Shown: positions 1 through 9,261, counted from the stretch's first letter. The stretch: 64,000 nucleotides of DNA from SAR202 cluster bacterium bin87 (GCA_002238825.1 MPNC01000002.1:549180-613179), one strand, 5' to 3'. The notes: generated by a model from the letters alone, not told the origin. Numbers and translations: made by a program.

Positions 1-69
1 GTGAAAACCGTGTTCGTTCAGCCCCTCGATTCCGTCAACGCCAACGACCCTTTGGTAGAATTGGAATAG
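1..69 (+). CDS. C-terminal end of a biotinyl/lipoyl-type domain protein (partial)
   Basis: Frame 1 is open from the window edge to a TAG at 67-69 and encodes 22 residues. The peptide, ending in DPLVELE, aligns without gaps in pattern to the last strands of biotin carboxyl carrier proteins (V-K-x-[IV]-x-V...V-x-x-x-x-P-L-[FV]-x-[IL]-E at the C-terminus). I infer the tail of a biotinyl or lipoyl domain, for example of an acyl-CoA carboxylase subunit. The MKM biotinylation site would lie outside the window, so this is only suggestive. The gene enters from the left edge, and the 150 bases to uvrA hold no other gene I can support. Confidence 0.4.
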   Translation: MKTVFVQPLDSVNANDPLVELE

Positions 70-219
70 CCAGAACTACCCCCGACTTGCCGCCGACCCA
101 GAACCACCAGCTAGGCGCAAGGTCCGGGAAAATACTGGAATCGGGCTACCGGACAATCCACACCACTCCCATTAAGTTCCAGCGTGCCCGTTCCATCAAC
201 CTGATCCGGTAAGGTCTTT

Positions 220-3200
220 ATGCCGCAGGAAGTCATCTTCATCAAGGGCGCTCGCGAGCACAACCTCAAGAACGTGGACGTGACGATCCCCCGGGACCGG
301 CTCGTGGTCATCACCGGCGTTTCCGGGTCAGGGAAGAGCAGCCTGGCATTCGACACCATCTACGCCGAGGGCCAGCGCCGATACGTGGAGTCGCTGTCCG
401 CCTACGCCCGCCAGTTCCTGGGGCGCATGGACAAGCCCGATGTCGACTACATCGAGGGCCTGTCGCCGGCCATCTCCATAGACCAGAAGGGCGTCTCCCA
501 CAACCCCCGCTCGACGGTGGGCACCGTTACGGAGATCTACGACTACCTGCGGCTCCTGTTTGCCCGTGTCGGCAAGCCGCACTGTCCCAAGTGCGGCAAC
601 CCGGTAGCCCGTCAGACGGTGCAGCAGATTGTCGATGCCATCCTCGGGTTGCCTGAGTCTTCCCGCATCACGCTGCTGGCCCCGAAAATCCGCCGCAAGA
701 AGGGCGAGCACCGGGAGGTTTTCGAGGCCGCTCGTCGGGGTGGGTTCGTACGGGTTCGCGTCAACGGCGAGGTGATGCTGGTTGAGGACACCGACACCCT
801 GGCCCTCGACAAGCAGAAGTGGCACTACATCGACATCGTGGTCGACCGCCTCATCATCCGCGGCGACACCGAACCCAGCCGCGTCACCGAATCGGTGGAA
901 ACCGCTCTGCGCGAGGGCGAGGGTGTCCTCACGGTGGGACGCGAGGACGAGGACGACCTGGTTTTCAGCGAGCAGTTCGCCTGCGTCGCCTGCGGCGTCA
1001 GCCTGCCCGAAATCGAGCCGCGCACCTTCAGCTTCAACAGCCCCCACGGCGCGTGCTCAACGTGCACCGGCTTGGGATACCAGTTGGAGGTCGACCCGTC
1101 GCTGGTGATCCAGAACCGCTCACTTTCGCTGCTGGAAGGCGCCATCGTACCGTGGGCCCGCTCCGGCGCGGCCAACGCCTGGTACGCCAGCATGATGGAG
1201 GCGGTGGCGCGCGAGTTCGACTTCTCGCCCCACGTTCCGGTGCGGGAACTGACCGACGAGCAGCTCAACATCGTGCTCTACGGCGCCGGCAAGCAGCAGG
1301 TGAAGGTGCGTCACCGCACCGGCCGCGGCCGTACCTACTCCTGGAACACCGCCTACGAAGGCGTAATCCCCAACCTGCAACGGCGCTACCGCGACACCGA
1401 GTCGGACCACACCCGCGGCGAAATCGAACGCTACATGGCCCAGCGGGCCTGTCGTTCCTGCAGCGGCGCGCGCCTGCGACCTGAAGCCCTGGGCGTGCTG
1501 ATTTGCGGTCGAAACATCATCGAGGTCACCGGTCTCACCATCGGGGAGGGCTTGAATTGGGTTCGCAGCATCAAACCGGTTGCAGACTCGCCGGACCAGT
1601 TCCCCGCCAACGGCAGCAACGGACATCACCCCTCAGAAGCATCGACCGATGTCGAGCCTCAGCCTTCCACCAACGGCGCTAACGGAAAGGGCCGGCGCAC
1701 CCGCCGCAACGGGCGCCGCTCCCCGGCCGAAGACATGCCACCCAACCTGACTCCGCGCGAAATGGTCATCGCCGATCAGATCCTCAAGGAAATCGAAGGA
1801 CGCCTGCATTTTCTGGACGGCATCGGGCTCGATTACGTGACCATGAACCGCACCGCCCGCACGCTGTCCGGCGGAGAGGCCCAGCGCGTCCGCCTCGCCA
1901 CCCAGATCGGCAGTGGCCTCACCGGGGTGCTGTACGTGTGCGACGAACCAACGGTCGGACTCCATCCCCATGACGACCATCGGCTCATCGGGACCTTGAC
2001 CCGCCTGCGTGATATGGGCAACACGGTCATCGTGGTCGAGCACGACGACGCCATGATGCGCGCCGCCGACCACATCGTTGACCTCGGGCCCGGAGCCGGT
2101 GAGCACGGGGGCAACATCGTGGCCACGGGCAACGTGGCCGAGGTCATGGCCAATGAAGCGTCGCTCACCGGCGCGTATCTCAGTGGCCGCAAGCGTATTC
2201 CCGTTCCTGAAGAGAGGCGTGAGGGCAACGGCAAGTCCATCGCCGTCGTGGGAGCCCGAGAGAACAACCTCCAGGGTATCGACGTTGAGTTCCCCCTGGG
2301 CCTGTTGGGGTGCGTCACCGGAGTGTCCGGCAGCGGGAAGAGCACCCTGGTGTACGACATCCTCTACAAGCGACTGGCGCAGGTCGTGGCCCAGGGTCGC
2401 GACCGACCCGGCGACCACGACGAGGTCACCGGCATCGAGCACATCGACAAGGTGGTGAACATTGACCAGTCCCCCATCGGACGGACCCCGCGCAGCAATC
2501 CGGCAACCTATACCGGCGCGTTCACTCCCATCCGGGAACTGTTTGCCTCGCTGCCCGAGGCTCGCATCCGGGGTTACAAGCCGGGTCGTTTCTCCTTTAA
2601 CGTGAAGGGTGGCCGCTGCGAATCATGCCAGGGCGAAGGCTACATCCAGATCGAGATGCAGTTCCTGCCCGACGTCACCGTGCCCTGCGAAATCTGCCAG
2701 GGTCGCCGTTATAACCGCGAGGCGCTGGAGGTGACGCTGCGTGATCAGTCCATAGCTGACGTGCTGGCGATGACCGTGGAAACGGCGCTGGACTTCTTCT
2801 GGAACTACAACCGCATTCGCAGCAAACTGGAAACGCTGCGCGACGTGGGGCTGGGTTACATTCGTCTCGGGCAGCCGGCGACGACGCTTTCCGGTGGGGA
2901 AGCGCAGCGGGTCAAGTTGGCGACGGAGCTATCCCGCCGCGCCACCGGCCGCACCCTGTATCTCCTGGACGAACCCACCACCGGCCTTTCTTTCGAGGAC
3001 TGCGCCGCTCTCCTCCGCGTCCTGCATCGTCTGGTGAACCAGGGCAACTCGGTGCTCCTCATCGAGCACAACCTGGACCTAATCAAGAATGCCGACTGGG
3101 TAATTGACCTGGGACCCGGGGCAGGTCATCAGGGCGGCAACCTGCTGGCCTGTGGCACCCCGGAAGCGCTGGCGCAAGCCGAACAGAGCCACACCGGCCG

Positions 3201-3252
3201 CTACTTGCGGGACGCCTTGGGCGTAGAAGCGCAGGTCGGCATAGCGGATTAG
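220..3252 (+). CDS. uvrA: UvrABC excinuclease subunit A
   Basis: DNA-damage recognition ATPase of nucleotide excision repair; a dimer hands lesions to UvrB. The protein has 1010 residues. It has two ABC ATPase halves: Walker A GVSGSGKSS at residues 33-41 and GVSGSGKST near 701-709, each followed by an LSGGEAQRV signature. There are two zinc modules: CxxC...CSTC in the first half, and CESC...CEIC in the second. The protein is somewhat longer than the usual 940-980 residues. The extra length is a hydrophilic Asn/Gly/Ser/Arg-rich insert at about residues 450-508, just before the first signature region, which looks like a disordered linker. The ATG at 220 gives the canonical N-terminus (IKGAREHNLKN). 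No uvrB or uvrC is in the window. Confidence 0.97.
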   Translation: MPQEVIFIKGAREHNLKNVDVTIPRDRLVVITGVSGSGKSSLAFDTIYAEGQRRYVESLSAYARQFLGRMDKPDVDYIEGLSPAISIDQKGVSHNPRSTVGTVTEIYDYLRLLFARVGKPHCPKCGNPVARQTVQQIVDAILGLPESSRITLLAPKIRRKKGEHREVFEAARRGGFVRVRVNGEVMLVEDTDTLALDKQKWHYIDIVVDRLIIRGDTEPSRVTESVETALREGEGVLTVGREDEDDLVFSEQFACVACGVSLPEIEPRTFSFNSPHGACSTCTGLGYQLEVDPSLVIQNRSLSLLEGAIVPWARSGAANAWYASMMEAVAREFDFSPHVPVRELTDEQLNIVLYGAGKQQVKVRHRTGRGRTYSWNTAYEGVIPNLQRRYRDTESDHTRGEIERYMAQRACRSCSGARLRPEALGVLICGRNIIEVTGLTIGEGLNWVRSIKPVADSPDQFPANGSNGHHPSEASTDVEPQPSTNGANGKGRRTRRNGRRSPAEDMPPNLTPREMVIADQILKEIEGRLHFLDGIGLDYVTMNRTARTLSGGEAQRVRLATQIGSGLTGVLYVCDEPTVGLHPHDDHRLIGTLTRLRDMGNTVIVVEHDDAMMRAADHIVDLGPGAGEHGGNIVATGNVAEVMANEASLTGAYLSGRKRIPVPEERREGNGKSIAVVGARENNLQGIDVEFPLGLLGCVTGVSGSGKSTLVYDILYKRLAQVVAQGRDRPGDHDEVTGIEHIDKVVNIDQSPIGRTPRSNPATYTGAFTPIRELFASLPEARIRGYKPGRFSFNVKGGRCESCQGEGYIQIEMQFLPDVTVPCEICQGRRYNREALEVTLRDQSIADVLAMTVETALDFFWNYNRIRSKLETLRDVGLGYIRLGQPATTLSGGEAQRVKLATELSRRATGRTLYLLDEPTTGLSFEDCAALLRVLHRLVNQGNSVLLIEHNLDLIKNADWVIDLGPGAGHQGGNLLACGTPEALAQAEQSHTGRYLRDALGVEAQVGIAD

Positions 3253-3451
3253 CGCCAGCACCCAGGCTTGCCGCACCTCCGGCCGTCTGGGCTTACGGTT
3301 GTTCCAGGCGTTTGACAGCAGGTGAGACACACCTGCGCGTCTCGTTTTTTCGCGAGGAATCGGTAGCCCTGCTCTCGCTGTCCGAGCAACGGAGAAGGCC
3401 CAGAATAACAATAATCGAGCAACGGAATATGATGATTTTGAAGGCGGAGTA

Positions 3452-3480
3452 TTGACATTATTGAACCGGGGACGTACCCT
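3452..3480 (+). promoter_or_regulatory. sigma-70-type promoter of the RdhA-like gene
   Basis: A perfect -35 hexamer TTGACA (3452-3457) is followed after exactly 17 bases by TACCCT (3475-3480). Transcription would start near 3487, giving a leader of about 40 bases ending in a strong Shine-Dalgarno AAGGAGGAG (3516-3524) four bases before the ATG at 3528. With the hairpin after the gene this makes the RdhA-like gene a monocistronic unit. Confidence 0.65.
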
Positions 3481-3527
3481 TCCCGGCAAATTAGGCTTGT
3501 CCACGCGATCCAACCAAGGAGGAGAAT

Positions 3528-4802
3528 ATGCTAAATATTGGACACGAGGTTCGGCGACCCGGTAAGTACCTGGGCGACGCGCCTGTCACCATCCCGGTGC
3601 CGGAAGAGCTCGAGACCACTCCTGGCATCCCCATGAACCAGCGCGAGGTTGACTGGTACTCCCGGGAATATCCCGTCGAGACCATGAACATCACCGAGCG
3701 CGCCTCCCGCGACTGGGCCAACACCCTGCGCGACCAGCACGCCGAGATGCGTGAGATCCGCAAGGAACACGACAAGCTCAATCGCAACCTCGTCATGGCC
3801 GCCCGCCTGACTGGCGAGCTGGAGCCCACGTCCGACGCCACTGGCGACGACGTCTCCGAAGCCATCAAGCAGAAGGCCCGCGAGCTCGGTTTCGTCGAAG
3901 TCGGCATCACCGCCTTTGACATCCGCTACGTGTACCAGAGCAAGAAGTCTTGGGTCCAGTTCCCGCACGTCATCTGCTTGGCCTACGAGCAGGACTTCGA
4001 GCCCACCCAGACCATCCCCAGCATCGACGCCGAGATCGTGCACTCCAGCACCTATCGGACCGAAGGCGCTGCCGGTCTCGAACTGGGCAACTTCATTCGC
4101 GGCCTCGGCTATCGCGCCCAGGTTCACAGCCCCAACGACAACACCGGCCCCTACATCCCGATGTTCGTCGCCGCCGGCCTCGGCCAGTTGGGCGCCTGCG
4201 GCTACCTGCTGACCCCCCACGTCGGCTCCCGCTGCCGCATCATGATGATCACCACCGACGCCAGCGTCACCTATGACGCGCCCGTCGACTACGGCATCCA
4301 CGCCTTCTGCCAGGTGTGTCAGGTCTGCGTGAACCGCTGCCCCGGCCGCGCGCTCATGCGTGACAAGATCTGGTGGCGCGGAATTGAGAAGAACAAGCTC
4401 TACTTCAAGCGCTGCCGCCCGGTCATGGCTCGCTACCTCGGCTGTGGCGTGTGCATGAAGGTCTGCCCGATCCAGAAGTACGGCATGAAGGCCACCATGG
4501 AGCACTACGCTGCCACTGGTCAGGTCCTCGGCAAGGGCACCCACGACCTCGAAGGTTACAACATCGAGGGCAAGGGCTACTTCGGCCCCGGCGAACTTCC
4601 GGTCTTCGAGCCCGGCTTCTTCGACATGCCTCACGGCGACACCGGCGAATGGGCCTTCGACGCCCTGAAAGACGCCGCCCGTGCCAACGGCAACGAAGTC
4701 ACCGATGAGATGCTGTCCGAGTTCAAGGCCCAGGTCGTCCGCGGCCTGAACCAGAGCACTGACAACGTCGACATGATGTACGAGGAGGAAGACTACATCT
4801 AA
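3528..4802 (+). CDS. Reductive dehalogenase-like 4Fe-4S protein, cytosolic
   Basis: The 424-residue protein ends in a bacterial ferredoxin-like module. One cluster motif is CxxCxxCxxxCP (C261, C264, C267, C271). The second is GCGVCMKVCP (C306, C309, C313), with an upstream Cys at about 294. The arrangement matches the RdhA/epoxyqueuosine-reductase superfamily, whose members use a corrinoid plus two 4Fe-4S clusters. The region FVEVGITAFDIRYVY...FPHVICLAYEQDF resembles the corrinoid-binding core of that family. There is no twin-arginine signal and no neighbouring rdhB anchor, so I infer a soluble enzyme, not a respiratory dehalogenase. Such soluble RdhA-like proteins are known from SAR202-type Chloroflexota. 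The substrate is unknown. The Shine-Dalgarno is the strongest I noticed in the window. Confidence 0.8.
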   Translation: MLNIGHEVRRPGKYLGDAPVTIPVPEELETTPGIPMNQREVDWYSREYPVETMNITERASRDWANTLRDQHAEMREIRKEHDKLNRNLVMAARLTGELEPTSDATGDDVSEAIKQKARELGFVEVGITAFDIRYVYQSKKSWVQFPHVICLAYEQDFEPTQTIPSIDAEIVHSSTYRTEGAAGLELGNFIRGLGYRAQVHSPNDNTGPYIPMFVAAGLGQLGACGYLLTPHVGSRCRIMMITTDASVTYDAPVDYGIHAFCQVCQVCVNRCPGRALMRDKIWWRGIEKNKLYFKRCRPVMARYLGCGVCMKVCPIQKYGMKATMEHYAATGQVLGKGTHDLEGYNIEGKGYFGPGELPVFEPGFFDMPHGDTGEWAFDALKDAARANGNEVTDEMLSEFKAQVVRGLNQSTDNVDMMYEEEDYI

Positions 4803-4844
4803 ATCGATGTAGCCTGCCAAATCGGTCGGTTCTTCGGAACGGTC

Positions 4845-4880
4845 CAAATAGGGGGAGGGCATACGCCTTCCCCCTATTTG
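4845..4880 (+). terminator. Strong hairpin terminator after the RdhA-like gene
   Basis: A 16-base stem (4845-4860 against 4865-4880; one G-T pair) closes an ATAC loop. It begins CAAATAGGGGG and ends CCCCCTATTTG, 42 bases after the stop codon. Only a short mixed T tract (CATTATT) follows on either strand, so it may work in both directions or act as a 3' stabiliser. Confidence 0.65.
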
Positions 4881-4955
4881 CATTATTGGACGACCCGATT
4901 TGGCGCACCGCGAAAGCGCATACATACTGCGACGCGCAGACCGGAGAATGGGCGA

Positions 4956-6101
4956 ATGAATAACTGGAAAATCATTGTCGCATCGATCCCTATTTTGGTA
5001 CTGGCAGCCTGCGCCACCGTCACCGACCCCATAGGGCAACCAACTACGCTTGGCGCCGAGAGCGCCGCCATCCACGGCGCCCATGTGGACGAAACCGCAT
5101 CCCGTAACCAGGGATCCTCGCGCCTGCAGCAAATCAGGGATCATGGCCACGTGGTTTGCGGCACTACCAACGATGTGGCGGGCTACGGCAGTCTGAGCAA
5201 TGAGGGAGCAAACGACGGATTCGAGATTGACCTGTGCCGGGCCGTTGCCGTCGCCGTATTCGGTGATCCCAAGGCGGTGGAGTTCCAAATCATTGGATCG
5301 GCGGCGGAGCGCGGGCCCGCGCTGGCGTCCGGCGAAATCGACATCCTGGCCTGGGTGAATACCTGGAGCACCAGCCGCGACGCAAATTGGGGCGGCAACT
5401 TCGTCCATACCACCCTGTACGACGGCCAGGGCTTCGCCGTGCCGGCGGATCTGGGCATCACCAGCGCTTACCAGTTGAAAGGCGCATCCGTATGCGTGGC
5501 ACAGGGGACCACGACGGAACTGAATCTCGAGGACTTCAACCGCGAGTATCAACTCGATATGAACGTTTCCACCTTCGAAACGTTCGAGGCGTCAATCGCC
5601 GCTTATGTGGCCGGGCAGTGCGACGCGTATACCACCGACCGCACCTTCCTGAAAGGCGAGATTATCGCGGCCGGCGGGGCCGAGGACGAGCACATCATCC
5701 TGCCGGAAACCATCTCGGAGGAACCCATCTCACTGGCCGTGCCCCACGGGGACGATCAGTGGTTTGACCTGGTAAAGTCCGTGATCGGCATCATCATATA
5801 TGCCGAAGCATACGACATTGCTTCTGGTAACGTGCCCAGCGCAAGCACTGGCAACACCGCGGTCGACAGGCTGTTCGGACTGGAAGGGTCCTGGGGCCAG
5901 GAGGACCTGGGCGTGAGCCAAACGGTGGCCCAGGACGTGGTTGGCGAATTGGGGAACTACGGAGAGATCTACGAACGGCATTTCGGATCCGGCGGGCTGG
6001 GCGTGCCGCGCCCGTCCGGCAGCCGCAACGCGCTCTGGGCCGACGCTCCCTGCCAGAACTGCCCCAAGGGTGGCCAGATTTACGCGCCGCCGTTCCGGTA
6101 G
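4956..6101 (+). CDS. AapJ-like amino-acid ABC transporter substrate-binding lipoprotein
   Basis: Extracytoplasmic solute-binding protein of the SBP_bac_3 family, 381 residues. I chose the ATG at 4956 because it directly precedes a lipoprotein signal (MNNWKIIVASIPILVLAAC, lipobox LAAC) and has GGAG at 4943-4946. Family-typical segments for the general L-amino-acid binding protein AapJ are visible: GFEIDLCRAVA, SGEIDILAWVNTWS, YDGQGFAV, ASVCVAQGTTTELNL, GDDQWFD, GNYGEIYER and the C-terminal IYAPPFR. No permease or ATPase gene lies beside it, so it is an orphan component. It is followed by a hairpin terminator at 6187-6208. Family assignment is firm; ligand range is inferred. Confidence 0.88.
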   Translation: MNNWKIIVASIPILVLAACATVTDPIGQPTTLGAESAAIHGAHVDETASRNQGSSRLQQIRDHGHVVCGTTNDVAGYGSLSNEGANDGFEIDLCRAVAVAVFGDPKAVEFQIIGSAAERGPALASGEIDILAWVNTWSTSRDANWGGNFVHTTLYDGQGFAVPADLGITSAYQLKGASVCVAQGTTTELNLEDFNREYQLDMNVSTFETFEASIAAYVAGQCDAYTTDRTFLKGEIIAAGGAEDEHIILPETISEEPISLAVPHGDDQWFDLVKSVIGIIIYAEAYDIASGNVPSASTGNTAVDRLFGLEGSWGQEDLGVSQTVAQDVVGELGNYGEIYERHFGSGGLGVPRPSGSRNALWADAPCQNCPKGGQIYAPPFR

Positions 6102-6186
6102 GCAAACAGGAGGCCACGGGCCGCCACCGTAGTTCGTTTCAACGCCAAGTGACCAAAGGCCAGCGCGAACTGCACGACAAGTTTGA

Positions 6187-6208
6187 GGGGCGACCGAACG
6201 GTCGCCCC
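6187..6208 (+). terminator. Hairpin terminator between convergent genes
   Basis: A 9-base perfect stem (GGGGCGACC / GGTCGCCCC) with a GAAC loop is followed by CTTTCCTT. It sits between the convergent AapJ-like gene (ends 6101) and the TIR-domain gene (ends 6236). Confidence 0.6.
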
Positions 6209-6235
6209 CTTTCCTTGGTCAAAGGATCCCGATGG

Positions 6236-7519
6236 CTACAGCTGAAGCGTGCGTGGGTCGACTTCCCGGCGAGGGGGAGCGGCCGCGCTGGCGGGCTGCT
6301 CTTCGCGGAGGTTGGTGATCAGATCTTCCAACGCGGCCTGGTACTCGGCGGAGTTATCGGACTGGCCGGTGAGGTCGAAGAAACGCAATTCCTCGGTCAT
6401 GAGGCGGGCGGCGCGGTTGCGGCCAGCGCCCATGACGCCATCGGCGTCGACGAGGAACATGGTCCAGCTATCTGCGGTTCTCTGCGCTTCGTGGGCGGAG
6501 GTGATATCGTTGCGGACGGTCTCGCTATCAAGGCCTCCGGCGCTGCACACTACGATAAGGCGGTCGTAGTGGCGGACCCAGCGTTCGATCTCCTCTTCGC
6601 CTGAGGTAGCGCGGCGGTCGACCAGGGGGTTGCCGCGGAATCCCTCAGCGAACACCCAGCTGCGCACTCCCTGGGCCCGCAGGTTCGCTTCAAGCTCGCG
6701 GGCGAAGGGCACATCCGCGTTGGCGCAGGATATGTGGACCTCAAGGGTGGTTACCGGCGCGTCGGCAACGCTGTCCTGGACGCCGGCAACCGCAATCGGA
6801 ACCCCGGAACCCAGGATGAAGGACCGCGGAAGCGCTCCACGTGAGCGGAGCAGCGTGTCCAGGCCGATGGTGCTGGGGGCGTCGTGGCGAACCTCTTCCA
6901 ACCCCACGGCGGTGTCGAGCGCGCAGTTCTGAAACACCGTGTAGCCGATGATGCAGTTGCGGAAATCGGCCTCGCCGGTGACGACGTCGTTGAGAATGGC
7001 TTCGTAGAAGTCGGCCCCGTTGAGAGTGCAGGAAGACAGGTTGGTGCGAGACAGGTTCGTGCCGTTGAAGCTGGCGCCGGTGAGGTTGGCGCCGGTAAGG
7101 TTGGCGCGGTCCAGGTTGGCGCGGTCCAGGTTAACGTTGGTCAGGTCCGCGCCGGACAGGTTGGCCTCGGACAGGGTGGCGCGGTCGAAGTTGGCGCCGG
7201 AGAGATTCGCGCTACGCAGGTCTGCGCCCCGAAGGTTGGCGCCGGGCGCAATCGCACGGCTGAGATTGGTTTCGCGGAGGTCGGCGCGGTAGAAGTGCGC
7301 GTCGTTGAGGTAACTGTTGGACAGGTCAGCGCGGCGGATCATCGCGCCCATGAAGTCGCCGTCGCGCATGTCGGCGCCCCGAAGGTTGACCATTGGGATG
7401 CGGGCATGGCTCATGTAGCACGCGTTGAGGTCCATCGGTTGGTTGGAGTGCTCTTCGCGCCAGGCGGCGACGGCGTCGCGCCCCTGCTTGACGATCTGCA
7501 CCAGTGCGATATCGGCCAT
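6236..7519 (-). CDS. Pentapeptide-repeat protein with C-terminal TIR domain
   Basis: A 427-residue protein. Residues about 45-205 are A(D/N)LxxxxL pentapeptide repeats, which form a right-handed quadrilateral beta-helix. Residues about 259-390 read as a TIR domain: EVHISCANADVPFARELEANL (strand A/helix A), GVRSWVF, IERWVRHYDRLIVVCS, then SETVRNDI. In NADase-type TIR domains the last segment normally carries the catalytic Glu (SxxWVxxE). Here the aligned residue is Asp338 and the Trp is Thr. Start chosen at the ATG at 7519 (GGAG upstream, typical N-terminus); in-frame codons extend further upstream. Pentapeptide-TIR fusions occur in bacteria and are suspected signalling or immunity effectors. 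No partner gene is seen. It is divergent from the lipoprotein gene at 7621. Confidence 0.8.
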   Translation of the reverse strand: MADIALVQIVKQGRDAVAAWREEHSNQPMDLNACYMSHARIPMVNLRGADMRDGDFMGAMIRRADLSNSYLNDAHFYRADLRETNLSRAIAPGANLRGADLRSANLSGANFDRATLSEANLSGADLTNVNLDRANLDRANLTGANLTGASFNGTNLSRTNLSSCTLNGADFYEAILNDVVTGEADFRNCIIGYTVFQNCALDTAVGLEEVRHDAPSTIGLDTLLRSRGALPRSFILGSGVPIAVAGVQDSVADAPVTTLEVHISCANADVPFARELEANLRAQGVRSWVFAEGFRGNPLVDRRATSGEEEIERWVRHYDRLIVVCSAGGLDSETVRNDITSAHEAQRTADSWTMFLVDADGVMGAGRNRAARLMTEELRFFDLTGQSDNSAEYQAALEDLITNLREEQPASAAAPPRREVDPRTLQL

Positions 7520-7620
7520 TTTTACACGTCTCCGTGGGGGATTCAGTCGCGATTTTAGCATACTATCGCACCCAATAAGGCCTCGGATCGAGGCCGCACC
7601 AACGACGCAGGAGAACGGAA

Positions 7621-8100
7621 ATGCGGGCTTTCCATGTGCTGGCGATAGCGGCCACGGCAATAATTCTGGCGGCGGGCTGCGCTGCCAATGACCGGGTCGC
7701 GCCCACCAACGACGGCGAAACGGCGCATATGGTCGCCGAGGCCAAATTGACCGCCCACTATATCGCGGCCGCACTGGAGGCGGGAAAGTCGCCGGAGGAA
7801 ATCAACGCGACGCTGATGGAAATCGCCAACACCAGCGTCATCGCCGAGTTCTGGGTGAGCGACGAGACGGGACGGGTAGAGTTCACCACCCAGCCCGGGC
7901 TGGACTTCGCATTTCCCACCGATCCCGATGCGGGCACGCAGGCGGCCCCCTTCGCGGACCTGCTGCTGGGCAACAAGCAGGTGGTTACGCAGGCCATGCA
8001 ACCCCGCGAGGCCGACGGCAAGCCGTTCCAGTACGTGGGTGTGACCGGAGTTGACCAGCCCAGGATCGTCCAGGTGGGCATCGCCGGGCCCGCGAAGTAG
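7621..8100 (+). CDS. Small lipoprotein, possible Cache-like sensor domain
   Basis: A 159-residue protein with a clear lipoprotein signal (hydrophobic residues 5-18, lipobox LAAGC at 16-20), so it should be anchored outside the cytoplasmic membrane. The mature part has an amphipathic helix (residues 34-70) followed by FWVSDETGRVEFTT and a late FQYVGVTG...IVQVGIAG segment. This order resembles single-Cache extracellular sensors, but there is no cytoplasmic output domain. AGGAG lies 8 bases before the ATG. The 101-base gap to the divergent TIR gene must hold both promoters. The Cache assignment is tentative. Confidence 0.7.
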   Translation: MRAFHVLAIAATAIILAAGCAANDRVAPTNDGETAHMVAEAKLTAHYIAAALEAGKSPEEINATLMEIANTSVIAEFWVSDETGRVEFTTQPGLDFAFPTDPDAGTQAAPFADLLLGNKQVVTQAMQPREADGKPFQYVGVTGVDQPRIVQVGIAGPAK

Positions 8101-8405
8101 TCAGGGGCGCCGCCCCTGGGTGACACAGGGGCACGGACAACCCCGAAAGACGACACGGCAATGTGCTGCAGACAGTGCGTCCCGGTGGGCACCGGGGCGA
8201 CTTCCCGGCCGCGTTGGGCTCGCGCCCAGACATGGCTATAACCAACGAATGACGCGGCACATGCCGATAAATGTGACAATTCGTAACGTCTGATTCACTT
8301 GGGAGCAGGAATTTGAACTGAAAATAGTTTGCGAGGAACGGTGTTGACATTTATAATGCCGCCGATGTGATGACTTGTTGAATCTCATCTGATAATTGGA
8401 TTTCC
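8101..8405. other. Intergenic region upstream of coaX: hairpin and promoter-like hexamers
   Basis: No gene is supported here. A hairpin at 8102-8118 (CAGGGGC / GCCCCTG) just after the lipoprotein stop is a plausible terminator without a T tract. AT-rich sequence at 8270-8360 contains a perfect TATAAT at 8353-8358 and a perfect TTGACA at 8344-8349. They lie too close to form one promoter (3 bases apart), so either overlapping promoters or chance. The leader to coaX at 8406 is short. Confidence 0.5.
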
Positions 8406-9260
8406 ATGCTCCTGACTATCGACATTGGCAATACGGCCGTGACCATTGGGGTGTTCCGGGAAGGGAGCGCCGCCGAGGGACGCGGAAACGGCTCCAATCC
8501 GGTGGAACGGCTGGTAACCACGCTGCGGGTGGCGACGGACTCACGGCGGCTGGCGGACGAATACGGAATCCTCCTGAAGAACCTGCTGGAGTTCCGAGGC
8601 ATCACGACGACGGACATCACGGCGGCGTGCATCTGCTCGGTCGTACCGCCCCTCACCGGCATGTTTGAGGATCTGTGCCGCAGGTTCTTTGGGGTGACAC
8701 CATTGCAGGTCACGTCGCAGATCGACCTGGGGATGCCGGTCCGCTATGACAATCCACGCGACGTGGGCGCCGACCGGGTCGTTGACGCGGTGGCGGCGGT
8801 TGAACTCTATGGAGCGCCCATGATCGTGGTGGACCTGGGAACGGCCACGGTGTTCGATGCCGTGTCCCGGGACCGGGAGTACCTGGGCGGAGCCATCGCA
8901 CCAGGGATCAACCTTTCGGCCGACGCGCTGTACTACAACACCTCCCAGTTGCGACGGGTGGAACTGGTGGCGCCGGCAGAGGCCGTGGGACGCAATACGA
9001 CGACTTCGCTGCAGTCGGGCATCGTGCTGGGTTATGCCGGGTTGGTCACTGCAATGGTCGGGCGGTTCAAGGCCGAAATCGGAGAAGACGCCAAGGTGGT
9101 AGGCACGGGCGGACTGGTAACCGTGATCGCCGACCACGCGCCGGTGTTCGACGACATCAACCAGGAACTGACGCTGGTCGGGCTCGACATCATCTTCCGG
9201 AAGAACGCGGCAGGTCTGCCCGTATCCGGCGCGCCGGAAGGGCTGAGCAGGGTGAGCTGA
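8406..9260 (+). CDS. coaX: Type III pantothenate kinase
   Basis: Phosphorylates pantothenate in the first step of coenzyme A synthesis. The 284-residue protein has the ASKHA-fold motifs of CoaX: phosphate-1 DIGNT at residues 5-9, GADRVVDAVAA near 120, the phosphate-2 DLGTATVFDAV near 141, and a GGAIAPGI segment. The stop is one base from the coaBC start at 9262, so the two consecutive CoA genes are translationally coupled. Type III kinases have high Km for ATP and no CoA feedback, which is family knowledge. Confidence 0.95.
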   Translation: MLLTIDIGNTAVTIGVFREGSAAEGRGNGSNPVERLVTTLRVATDSRRLADEYGILLKNLLEFRGITTTDITAACICSVVPPLTGMFEDLCRRFFGVTPLQVTSQIDLGMPVRYDNPRDVGADRVVDAVAAVELYGAPMIVVDLGTATVFDAVSRDREYLGGAIAPGINLSADALYYNTSQLRRVELVAPAEAVGRNTTTSLQSGIVLGYAGLVTAMVGRFKAEIGEDAKVVGTGGLVTVIADHAPVFDDINQELTLVGLDIIFRKNAAGLPVSGAPEGLSRVS

Positions 9261-9261
9261 G

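Noticed and set aside
3531-5552. 673-residue minus-strand frame opposite the RdhA-like and AapJ-like genes
   Set aside because: Spans two well-supported plus-strand genes and has no recognisable motif; a product of codon bias.
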